Shown here one piece after another: positions 1 to 5,408 of a stretch of 6,039 nt of DNA. The notes beneath the pieces are model-generated. The model saw only the letters and a list, made by a program, of their open reading frames with translations. It was not told the origin of the DNA and did not search any database. Every line of letters starts with the position of its first letter. Positions within the stretch are counted from its first letter, which is position 1. The DNA comes from JAQGMV01 sp050260255 (GTDB lineage Bacteria > Pseudomonadota > Gammaproteobacteria > Burkholderiales > SG8-41): contig JBLNBW010000238.1 of the NCBI GenBank assembly GCA_050260255.1, positions 1 through 6,039 of the forward strand, in the 5' to 3' direction. The position numbers and the translations under genes were made by a program.

Positions 1-89
1 CAACAAACTAAACCAAAACACCAACACACAACCCCCCCCCCCCCCCCCCCCCCCCCACCACACACCCCCCCCCCCCCCCCCCCCCCCCC
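1..89. repeat. A/C-only low-complexity tract with two 25-base poly-C runs
   Basis: These 89 bases contain no G and a single T (position 9). Two uninterrupted C runs occupy 32-56 and 65-89, each exactly 25 bases, separated by ACCACACA. The composition changes abruptly at 90, after which ordinary mixed sequence begins. Such a tract next to the window edge is typical of low-quality sequence at a contig end. A real tract would place two long G runs on the minus strand, able to form G-quadruplex structures, immediately upstream of the rep gene, where slippage could alter expression. I favour the artefact explanation but cannot exclude the other. Confidence 0.85.
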
Positions 90-120
90 GCCACGTCCCC
101 CTACTAATACGGACGTAATA

Positions 121-1080
121 ATGACAAGTGAAGGAACCAAGCCCTTCACCGTCAGCATTCACTGGCTGAGCATCACGGTCTTTACGCATGCGTCGAATCT
201 CATTCCAGTCCTGCTTAAGCACCTGCTAGATATCTCGCTCGCTGATCCGATGGACTGGAGCAAGCACTTCGTCGAATCCGGTTCCCGCGCACGGTATTTC
301 AACTCGCTGTGTTTCGGTCCGCTCGAGATGCGCCTTTATCGCCTGCCACGAAGCGGCGGGAACTTCTGTAGTCTCGAGATCCCGGGCGAGGCGATCGAGA
401 CCATTGGGCAGGAGGCGATCGTCGATTACTTACACCGGCTGTGCGAGGGGCCGGAGAAATTTCACGTAACCCGGCTGGACGTCGCCTTTGATGGTGCGCC
501 CTTTACGCCGGCAGACTGCCACGAAGCGTGGAAGCGGGGCGATGTGCGATGTGAAGCGGATCGCAAATCCAGCAAGTGGCTGGAGAATGCCGAGGGTCAC
601 ACGCTCTACATCGGTTCGCGCTCTTCTCCGCGGTTCGTACGTATCTACGATCGGCGTGGGCCGACGCGTGTTGAATTGGAGCTCAAGCAGGCGTGGGCGG
701 ACGGTCTGGCAACCGGCATTGCGTGGATGCCCTTCGAGGAATGGCGGATTCGAGCGTTCTCTTACTTGAGGCAGTATCTCGATTTCGTGGATTCGAGCGC
801 TGGCGCGAGCATTTCACGGGCGCCGCTGTTGCCATGGTGGGGCGCCTTCGTCGGAAACGTTGAACGTGCGACTGAGCGTGTTAAGAGGCCGGATGCAGCG
901 CTCGGCACACTTTCCCGAGCTCGTCAGCAGTTGGAGCGGATGTTGCCTTCGCTATGCGTCTACAAACAGGGTCTCGGGGTGAGCCTCGATGACCTGTGCG
1001 AACAGTGGGAAAGTCGGTTGAAGGCGCAGCACCTGCACAAGATTGCGGAAATTAAGCGCTGCTTGGGTGAGTCCTTTTAA
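121..1080 (+). CDS. Replication initiation protein, filamentous-phage / rolling-circle type (Rep_trans-like)
   Basis: A 319-residue protein expected to nick the double-strand origin of a circular replicon and start rolling-circle replication in the cytoplasm. The visible motifs match the replication initiation factor family (PF02486) found in inoviruses and some plasmids: TRLDVAFD at 117-124, TLYIGSRSSPRFVRIYDR at 161-178 and TRVELELK at 182-189. Tyr176 in RIYDR is a candidate for the DNA-linking tyrosine; this is a guess from its position in the motif. Length fits full-size inovirus Rep proteins, so the gene looks intact. ATG 121 is the first usable start; a GGAC at 111-114 gives only a weak ribosome binding site. 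The frame stays open leftwards to the window edge without another start codon, so an N-terminal extension is possible if the poly-C region is misread. It faces the nuclease-kinase operon tail-to-tail. No single-strand binding or coat gene follows it. Confidence 0.85.
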   Translation: MTSEGTKPFTVSIHWLSITVFTHASNLIPVLLKHLLDISLADPMDWSKHFVESGSRARYFNSLCFGPLEMRLYRLPRSGGNFCSLEIPGEAIETIGQEAIVDYLHRLCEGPEKFHVTRLDVAFDGAPFTPADCHEAWKRGDVRCEADRKSSKWLENAEGHTLYIGSRSSPRFVRIYDRRGPTRVELELKQAWADGLATGIAWMPFEEWRIRAFSYLRQYLDFVDSSAGASISRAPLLPWWGAFVGNVERATERVKRPDAALGTLSRARQQLERMLPSLCVYKQGLGVSLDDLCEQWESRLKAQHLHKIAEIKRCLGESF

Positions 1081-1322
1081 TGTGGCAGGCGATGTTTGCC
1101 CTGATCGCTCCTTCCGCTTGCGGCTAACAAGGGACGACCGCAGGTCTGGCTTCTAGCGACTGCTCCTCGGCCAATTTGGTCATTCAGCATGCGCCAAACG
1201 AGCGTTAGTTTTCTGGCAGGCAGCGGACGTTGCCGGCGGCGTGTCCTCGGACGTTCAGTTTCCAAGCGCTTGAGCGTGCGCTCAGGGTGAGGGGCTCTGA
1301 GTATCATCAAGGCGGGATTAAC
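1081..1322. other. Non-coding gap between convergent rep and cargo operon
   Basis: About 240 bases separate the rep stop from the stop of the barrel-protein gene. I see no convincing gene on either strand. A perfect 6-bp hairpin with a 2-base loop lies at 1271-1284 (TGAGCG/CGCTCA), extendable with one wobble pair to 1269-1286. It has no T run, so it is a weak candidate for a bidirectional terminator. A shorter CCGC-TT-GCGG hairpin is at 1114-1123. Because rolling-circle elements can keep origins next to rep, this gap could hold a nick site, but no recognisable origin motif is visible. Confidence 0.5.
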
Positions 1323-2468
1323 CTAGCGGGTGTACCCTTGCAGCGCTGCACGCCATGGTCGGAGCCAGGCGCCCGTGTTCTCCCGTTCTTCCATTAAGAT
1401 TTTCTTTGGTTGTAACGCCGGCCAGTTCTCTTCGGCGGCGGCGAGAAGTCCGTCTGTCCCATCGATGCCGGGCTGGAGGCGTCCCTCGCAGTCGGCCAGC
1501 CACCACAGGTATTGCCGCCACGAGAGCCCGATCCACGGCTTGCCCGGTTCAGTGCGGTGCTGTTCTAGGATCTTCTTGCCAACCGGGTTGCGCAAGCTCG
1601 CATCGCCGAGCAGGTTGTCGCGTTCGAGGCGCTTCAAGTCGGCCTCGCGCACGAATGCCATAAGGCTTTCCTCAAACCAGTATGGGAGCTGCCCGCCACC
1701 CTCGGCAGGCTGCTCGAAGCGCGAGCGATTGAAGCGGCGGAGGTTAAAGAACTTGCCACTCGCCACACAATCGGCACCGGCCGCCTTCCAGAGCACCATG
1801 TCAGAGGATGAGTAGCCCACCAGGACTTTAAGATCCGCAGCCTTCAGCGCAGCGATGAGGCGCAGTATTGCCTCTATCTCGAGGGAGTCGGAGAGCTCGC
1901 GCCGTGGAGGCGTCTCATCGTAGATGAGCAGGTAGATCCACTCAGCGGAGGTTCGCGAGGCGATACTCGCGATCTCGAGCGGCCGGTTCTCGGCGACAAG
2001 GTCGCGTCCCGCCACGATTAGCGTCTGCACTATGCTCATGCCCGCCTTCGCCGCTTTAGGTGCAAGGTCGTTCGCGATCATGACGCAGAGGTTGTAGAAG
2101 TCGTTGGAGTAGAGCTTAGGTAACGGCGCTGGGGAACATACAGCACCAGGCACAAACTCACGGCACTCACGCACTACACCATCGTTAATTTTGCTCCACC
2201 ACGTGCGCTGGGATAGGTCCGCGGTGTCGAAGTCGCTTGGGAAGTAAGACCAGGTACGCAGCACCCCGCGCGTGGAGTCCGGCACGTAGAGCTGAGGGTC
2301 AAACCAGATGGTGAAGTCCTTCAGGACTTTCCTTGTCTTGTTAACCAGCGCTTGGGTCTCAGTCGCCGCGTAGTTGACTGGACTCAGGATTGCCCCACGT
2401 AGCTCGGTGAGCTCGGGCTCAAACAGCATGTTGGCCGAGTCGTTGCCAATCTGGTGGAACACTGCCAT
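1323..2468 (-). CDS. Unrecognised protein, predicted beta/alpha (TIM-like) barrel
   Basis: A 381-residue soluble protein with no signal peptide or membrane segment; I do not recognise its family. Its pattern of hydrophobic strands separated by helices suggests a beta/alpha barrel. Probable strands are AILSPVNY (26-33), FTIWFDPQLY (52-61), AVCSPAPL (109-116), QTLIVAGRDLV (148-158), WIYLLIYDE (177-185) and KVLVGYS (214-220), with GADCVASGKF (231-240) resembling a late strand. Acidic residues at strand ends (Asp57 in FDPQLY, Asp184 and Glu185 in IYDE) are possible active-site positions. The C-terminal 120 residues are helical and Trp-rich (WRQYLWWLADCEGRL, 317-331). The start is well supported: ATG at 2468 follows AGGGAG with a 6-base gap and lies 15 bases after the kinase stop. 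It is the last gene of the three-gene operon, so it may be the kinase's substrate or the system's enzyme or sensor. That role is inference. Confidence 0.7.
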   Translation of the reverse strand: MAVFHQIGNDSANMLFEPELTELRGAILSPVNYAATETQALVNKTRKVLKDFTIWFDPQLYVPDSTRGVLRTWSYFPSDFDTADLSQRTWWSKINDGVVRECREFVPGAVCSPAPLPKLYSNDFYNLCVMIANDLAPKAAKAGMSIVQTLIVAGRDLVAENRPLEIASIASRTSAEWIYLLIYDETPPRRELSDSLEIEAILRLIAALKAADLKVLVGYSSSDMVLWKAAGADCVASGKFFNLRRFNRSRFEQPAEGGGQLPYWFEESLMAFVREADLKRLERDNLLGDASLRNPVGKKILEQHRTEPGKPWIGLSWRQYLWWLADCEGRLQPGIDGTDGLLAAAEENWPALQPKKILMEERENTGAWLRPWRAALQGYTR

Positions 2469-2474
2469 AGAGAG

Positions 2475-2480
2475 CTCCCT
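2475..2480 (-). promoter_or_regulatory. Strong ribosome binding site of the barrel-protein gene
   Basis: Read on the minus strand this is AGGGAG, 6 bases before the ATG at 2468. It sits in the 15-base gap after the kinase TAG (2484-2486). It fixes the start of the barrel gene and is the clearest Shine-Dalgarno sequence in the operon, suggesting this product is made well relative to the two upstream proteins. Confidence 0.7.
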
Positions 2481-2483
2481 GAA

Positions 2484-3368
2484 CTAGCGCCAAGCCTTTT
2501 TCAAAAGATCCGAGGTGCGGAACCGATGCACTGGCCAAGCGGACGTCATTCGCTGCAGCGCGTCAAGCCCGTGTTTCTTGCACCATGCGTCAAAACAGCC
2601 AGTCGACTTGCCGCCGTCGACGACCTTCTGCACTGTGCGAGCCTTCACCTCGTCCGGGTCGGCGAAGGGGTGTCGGCCGAAGCCGCAGACGGCGAGGACT
2701 ACGCCCAGCGAGAATTGGTCGGTCCTCCAGTCGATGAGGTCCTTACGGTTCTGGAGCTGCTCCGGCGCCGCGTAGAAGGGCGTGCCCGGCCCTTGCAGCA
2801 TCCACGTCTGTGTGAGCGACTCTTGGCCGAGGTCGCGAACGAGGCCAAAGTCGACTAGCACGGGAGTCATATTATCGGCACGGAACATAATGTTCTCGGG
2901 CTTAATATCTCGATGGACCAGCGAAATAGTGCGCAGATACTCGAGCGCGTCGATCAAGATACTCCCCAAGCGCTTTATCTCATCGACCGGAAGGACGCCC
3001 GCTTTGATCTTGTCGGCGAGCGTTCCGCCGGCGAGGTATTCCTCAAGCAGCCAGTGGTAGGTATGGCCGTCCACCGTTTCGAGGTCGCATGCGCGGAGCA
3101 CCGAGATGCTGGGGTGGTTGCAGCGAAGCATAGCCGCGACCTCCCGGCCCACGCGCGCCGGGTCAGCGCTAGCTCGAATGACCTTCAACGCAGACTGTTT
3201 GCCTGCGGCATCCGCAACTAAATAGGTTTCTTTGAACGCACCGTGCCCCAGCGTTTCGCTGAGCGTGAATCCGCGCGAGACGCAGATTCGGTTCGCTACC
3301 GCTTTGAGTTGGGCATCCGACACGAGCGCAGCGGCCTTGCTGCGGCCGTCGCTCGCGCGGAAAGCCAC
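2484..3368 (-). CDS. Hanks-type serine/threonine protein kinase, soluble
   Basis: A 294-residue eukaryotic-like kinase that should transfer phosphate from ATP to Ser/Thr of a partner protein. All core elements are present: glycine loop GHGAFK (41-46), ATP-anchoring Lys62 in ALKVI, alpha-C Glu76, catalytic HRDIKPEN (152-159) with Asp154 and Asn159, DFG at 173-175, APE at 201-203 and Asp217 in the subdomain IX region. The Arg before Asp154 makes it an RD kinase, usually controlled by activation-loop phosphorylation. Almost the whole protein is kinase domain, with about 33 residues before it. There is no membrane segment, PASTA or other sensor domain, so sensing must come from a partner. The start is uncertain: GTG 3368 overlaps the upstream nuclease gene by 73 bases and lacks a clear Shine-Dalgarno. 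GTG 3323, preceded by AAGG, would shorten the protein by 15 residues without touching the fold. It is the middle gene of the operon. Confidence 0.93.
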   Translation of the reverse strand: MAFRASDGRSKAAALVSDAQLKAVANRICVSRGFTLSETLGHGAFKETYLVADAAGKQSALKVIRASADPARVGREVAAMLRCNHPSISVLRACDLETVDGHTYHWLLEEYLAGGTLADKIKAGVLPVDEIKRLGSILIDALEYLRTISLVHRDIKPENIMFRADNMTPVLVDFGLVRDLGQESLTQTWMLQGPGTPFYAAPEQLQNRKDLIDWRTDQFSLGVVLAVCGFGRHPFADPDEVKARTVQKVVDGGKSTGCFDAWCKKHGLDALQRMTSAWPVHRFRTSDLLKKAWR

Positions 3369-3784
3369 GGCTGAAGCGGCTCAACGGGCGGCGGCTCGTG
3401 AATTACAACCACATCTTGACCGCGAACGGTGCAGATACCCACCGCGCGGCGGTCGAACTCATCGAAGAATTCCTTCGCGCGCAGAGCAACAGCCTCGGGT
3501 AACAACACGTATGAAAGGTGCGCGAAGCACGTGTTCCGGTAGGCTTGGTGCATGGCATCCTTCCAGCGATCAAGCTTCGCCTCGATCGAGACGATCTGGC
3601 CCGCGTGGGAGACGGCCACTACGTCCGTACGACCGCGCTGGTAGTCGAACTCTCGCGCGGCTGAATGTACCTCCCATGGCCCATTGCCAGCCTGCAGGCT
3701 TGACACGAAGGCGCGCACGAGTGCGGCCTCACTCCGAAACATCCGTGTTTTTGGCGCGCAAAGTTTCTGTCGTTCACGTGTCAT
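3296..3784 (-). CDS. Small PD-(D/E)XK-type nuclease-like protein
   Basis: A 162-residue protein with the sequence signature of the restriction-endonuclease fold. GRTDVVAV (51-58) gives the metal-binding Asp54, and VSIEAKLDRW (65-74) gives the E-x-K pair Glu68 and Lys70. A helix with Gln80 and Tyr82 (HQAYRN) follows, as in many nucleases of this class. A Glu at 19 in SEAALVRAF could be the motif I helix acid. It lacks any visible DNA-recognition or helicase domain, and the last 25 residues are low-complexity and Pro/Ala/Arg-rich. I chose ATG 3784 because AAGG lies 10 bases upstream; the GTG three codons earlier (3793) would be only one base from it. It is the first gene of the operon and its 3' end overlaps the kinase start. 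It may be a DNA-cleaving effector controlled by the kinase. An inactive or structural role is possible, since the family call rests on motifs alone. Confidence 0.68.
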   Translation of the reverse strand: MTRERQKLCAPKTRMFRSEAALVRAFVSSLQAGNGPWEVHSAAREFDYQRGRTDVVAVSHAGQIVSIEAKLDRWKDAMHQAYRNTCFAHLSYVLLPEAVALRAKEFFDEFDRRAVGICTVRGQDVVVIHEPPPVEPLQPWLSARATAAARPLRSCRMPNSKR

Positions 3785-3798
3785 ACGGCGCACACCTT

Positions 3799-3804
3799 AT
3801 CATA
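3799..3804 (-). promoter_or_regulatory. Possible -10 element of the nuclease-kinase-barrel operon
   Basis: On the minus strand this reads TATGAT, a 5/6 match to the sigma-70 -10 box. No good -35 box lies 16-18 bases upstream, so it would need an activator. Transcription would begin near 3792, which would make the message almost leaderless and place the AAGG outside it. The true promoter may therefore lie further upstream, in 3805-3980. Confidence 0.25.
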
Positions 3805-3842
3805 TCCAGCCGCCGGCCGCTTCCCGAAGGCGCCCGCGCTCA

Positions 3843-3862
3843 CTCGTTCTGTACAACTCATG
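3843..3862. promoter_or_regulatory. Possible operator, copy 2 (TGTACA-centred)
   Basis: This 20-base site is centred on the palindrome TGTACA (3850-3855) and matches the site at 3903-3922 at 15 of 20 positions. Its centre is 60 bases from the other centre. Symmetry outside the six-base core is poor. It lies about 60 bases upstream of the nuclease start. Confidence 0.3.
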
Positions 3863-3902
3863 CCTGTCGGCACTGAGCCGCATACTGATGGCGCCGCACT
3901 AC

Positions 3903-3922
3903 CACGTGTTGTACACCTCGTG
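3903..3922. promoter_or_regulatory. Possible operator, copy 1 (TGTACA-like dyad)
   Basis: A 20-base dyad with CACG and CGTG ends and a TGTACA core on the plus strand at 3910-3915. Centred at 3912/3913, 8 of 10 base pairs are symmetric. It lies upstream of the three-gene operon and just beyond the integrase stop, so a repressor or activator binding here would act on the cargo operon. No DNA-binding regulator gene is visible in the window. Confidence 0.35.
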
Positions 3923-3980
3923 ATCGGCGCCAGAAGTTGCGCGCGGACGACGTAGACGAGCCCAAACAAGCGGCGCGCCT

Positions 3981-5222
3981 TTACCGGTCGGACGCCACCA
4001 ACTTCAACGGCACCAGGTTCCCGCCTTTCTCGAGCGCCGTGATTTTCTTATTCCAGAGCGTCAACGCCTTGCGCCGTTCAGCGACGTAATCGTGCTTGTC
4101 GTAAACAGCGACGAGCCCGCCGAGTGAATGATTGAGGCATCGCTCCGCGATCAGCACATCAACGCCTAGTGCGCCAAGATGACTGCGCGCCGTTGAGCGC
4201 AGATCATGCGGCGAAAAGCGCCGGCACGCGCTCTTCAATGATTTGCACAGGCGATCAATGGCGGCGTTCAGGCTGGTGGCCTCCATCGGTGCATCGCCTT
4301 GCCGACTCTTGTGCCGTTGGCGAATCGGCAACACGAACTTGGAATTGAAGGCAAGCTGCTTCAATTCCATGAACCATTCGGTTACCGGTTGCGTAAGCGG
4401 GATTACAAACGGTTTGCGGTTTTTCGAAATCTCCGCGGGGATCGTCCATTGCTGACGCTCGAAATCGATGTGTCGCCATTCTGCGTGCGTTAATTCTCCG
4501 ATGCGGGTGCAGGTAGCGAGCAGGATCTTTATGGCGAGCTCGTTGCTGCGGCCGATACGGGGTAGGGCGGGCAGCATCGCACGCAGTTCGTCGTCCGAGA
4601 GCATGATGCGCTGACGCCGGCTTGGCGGTGCGCCGATAATGGCCTTCGCCCTGATGTGCGCGCAGGGGTTTGATTCGATGACATGCCGGGCGATGCCGTG
4701 TGCAAAGACTTCGCGCAGCGCGATGAGCACGAGCCGCGCGACGTGTAGCGACTTTTGGGATGCGTGTTCGACGATGTCGACCAGATCGGCCGGCGTTATG
4801 TCTCGTGCGGCCAAGTGGCCGATGCGGCCGAACACGTAGTCGCGCAACTGCTGTCTGCGTCCGGATACGGTGGCTTGTGCGAGATGTTTCTCAACGCGGT
4901 TGAGATAGTCCTCGGCAAGTTGCTTGACCGTCCACGCGCGCGCAGTTTCCTTTAGTGCCTTCTGCTTCTCGCGCGCAACGTCGACGCCTTGCTGAATTGC
5001 CGCGCGTTTCTCGATCGCGAGCTTGCGCGCAGCGCTCAACGACGTATCGGTGTAGCGCGCGAGGGTGATCTCTTTGCGTTTACCGGCGATGTAGTAGCGC
5101 AGCGTCCACGCTGCTGTGCCATTCGCAGAAAGCGTGAAGGTGAGGCCATCGCCGTCCGACTTCGCAAGCGGTGCGCCGGCCTTGATCCAGTTGCGCAGTT
5201 GCACGTCCGTCAGCGTTCCCAT
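3981..5222 (-). CDS. int: P4-type tyrosine recombinase (genomic island integrase)
   Basis: A 413-residue integrase catalysing site-specific insertion and excision of the element between attP and attB. The N-terminal arm-binding domain (DUF4102-like) covers about 1-95, with GDGLTFTLSANGTAAWTLRY (24-43) matching the family. A helical core-binding domain runs from about 100 to 200 and the catalytic domain from about 205 to 395. The catalytic set is complete: Arg240 (CTRIGEL), Lys267 (ISKNRKP), His339 and Arg342 (SPHDLRST), His365 (LNHSLGG) and the nucleophile Tyr374 (VAVYDKHDY). Length is usual for the family. The start at ATG 5222 follows a GAGGG a few bases upstream and a long repeat-bearing leader. 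Its position directly beside the zapD end is as expected for an integrase at an island border. The next gene downstream on the same strand begins about 200 bases further on. Confidence 0.95.
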   Translation of the reverse strand: MGTLTDVQLRNWIKAGAPLAKSDGDGLTFTLSANGTAAWTLRYYIAGKRKEITLARYTDTSLSAARKLAIEKRAAIQQGVDVAREKQKALKETARAWTVKQLAEDYLNRVEKHLAQATVSGRRQQLRDYVFGRIGHLAARDITPADLVDIVEHASQKSLHVARLVLIALREVFAHGIARHVIESNPCAHIRAKAIIGAPPSRRQRIMLSDDELRAMLPALPRIGRSNELAIKILLATCTRIGELTHAEWRHIDFERQQWTIPAEISKNRKPFVIPLTQPVTEWFMELKQLAFNSKFVLPIRQRHKSRQGDAPMEATSLNAAIDRLCKSLKSACRRFSPHDLRSTARSHLGALGVDVLIAERCLNHSLGGLVAVYDKHDYVAERRKALTLWNKKITALEKGGNLVPLKLVASDR

Positions 5223-5237
5223 GGCGCCCTCGCGAAA

Positions 5238-5300
5238 ATGGGTAGCTAGAAGCCTTCTAGCTACCCATTGGCCTCCTAGCTACCCGTCTAGCTACCCATG
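5238..5300. repeat. Integrase leader repeats: four TAGCTACCC copies, including a 15-bp perfect inverted repeat
   Basis: TAGCTACCC occurs at 5258-5266, 5277-5285 and 5289-5297, with its inverse GGGTAGCTA at 5240-5248. The first pair forms a perfect inverted repeat at 5238-5268, with two 15-base arms around one central base. The cluster lies between the candidate integrase promoter and the ATG, so in the message it would fold into a strong hairpin ending about 15 bases before the start codon. As DNA the copies could bind the recombinase, an excisionase or a repressor. Two copies also read ATG-GGT-AGC-TAG on the coding strand (5288-5299 and 5257-5268). Confidence 0.8.
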
Positions 5301-5314
5301 AACTGCTCGCTGGC

Positions 5315-5343
5315 AGTGTACCGCGATGGACGCCGCGGAACAA
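5315..5343 (-). promoter_or_regulatory. Candidate sigma-70 promoter of the integrase gene
   Basis: On the minus strand TTGTTC (5338-5343) is followed after 17 bases by TACACT (5315-5320). These match the -35 and -10 consensus at three or four of six positions each, with ideal spacing. Transcription would start near 5308, giving a leader of about 85 bases that includes all the TAGCTACCC repeats, which would suit autoregulation. Confidence 0.35.
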
Positions 5344-5370
5344 CAAATGCAATGGAATTCGCGAGTTAGG

Positions 5371-5408
5371 TGAAACGTTCGGACGTTAGTGGACGTTAAT
5401 AAACGTGT
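5371..5408. repeat. Phased ACGT repeats next to zapD; candidate attachment-site region
   Basis: ACGT recurs at 5375, 5383, 5393 and 5403, with spacings of 8, 10 and 10 bases, about one helical turn. Within this, GGACGTTA is directly repeated at 5381-5388 and 5391-5398. The cluster fills the gap up to the zapD stop (5409-5411). An integrase-proximal border with repeats at this place is where the recombination core would be expected. The partner site is outside the window, so this cannot be confirmed from sequence alone. Confidence 0.4.

Larger units (their letters stand above)
90..5408. mobile_element. Integrative element (right end), left limit not in view
   Basis: A complete P4-type integrase lies beside a host division gene, together with a phage/plasmid replication initiator and a cargo operon of conflict-type genes. 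This is the content of an island, satellite or integrative mobilizable element. The right limit is placed at the zapD stop because host sequence resumes there; the left limit is unknown and may lie beyond the window. No transposase, capsid, secretion or conjugation gene is visible. Confidence 0.65.

Noticed and set aside
1220..1256. CGGACGTT copies at about 1223 and 1248 that match the repeat beside zapD, considered as a left attachment site
   Set aside because: Only 8-9 bases are shared and GGACGT occurs at several other places in the window, so chance is sufficient and the position would leave rep outside the element.
1271..1284. Hairpin TGAGCG-TG-CGCTCA as a Rho-independent terminator
   Set aside because: Short stem with no following T run on either strand; mentioned only as a weak possibility.
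1077..1310. 77-residue minus-strand reading frame in the gap after rep
   Set aside because: Arg/Pro-rich with no recognisable motif and no clear ribosome binding site; it looks like chance in GC-rich sequence.
3232..3876. 214-residue plus-strand reading frame opposite the nuclease and its upstream region
   Set aside because: Arg/Ser/Pro-rich composition typical of an antisense shadow; the opposite strand has clear kinase and nuclease motifs.
5238..5300. CRISPR-like array or origin iterons
   Set aside because: The repeats are only 9-12 bases, unevenly spaced and partly inverted, with no spacer-sized unique sequence and no adjacent cas or plasmid-type rep gene; an integrase leader or binding-site role fits better.
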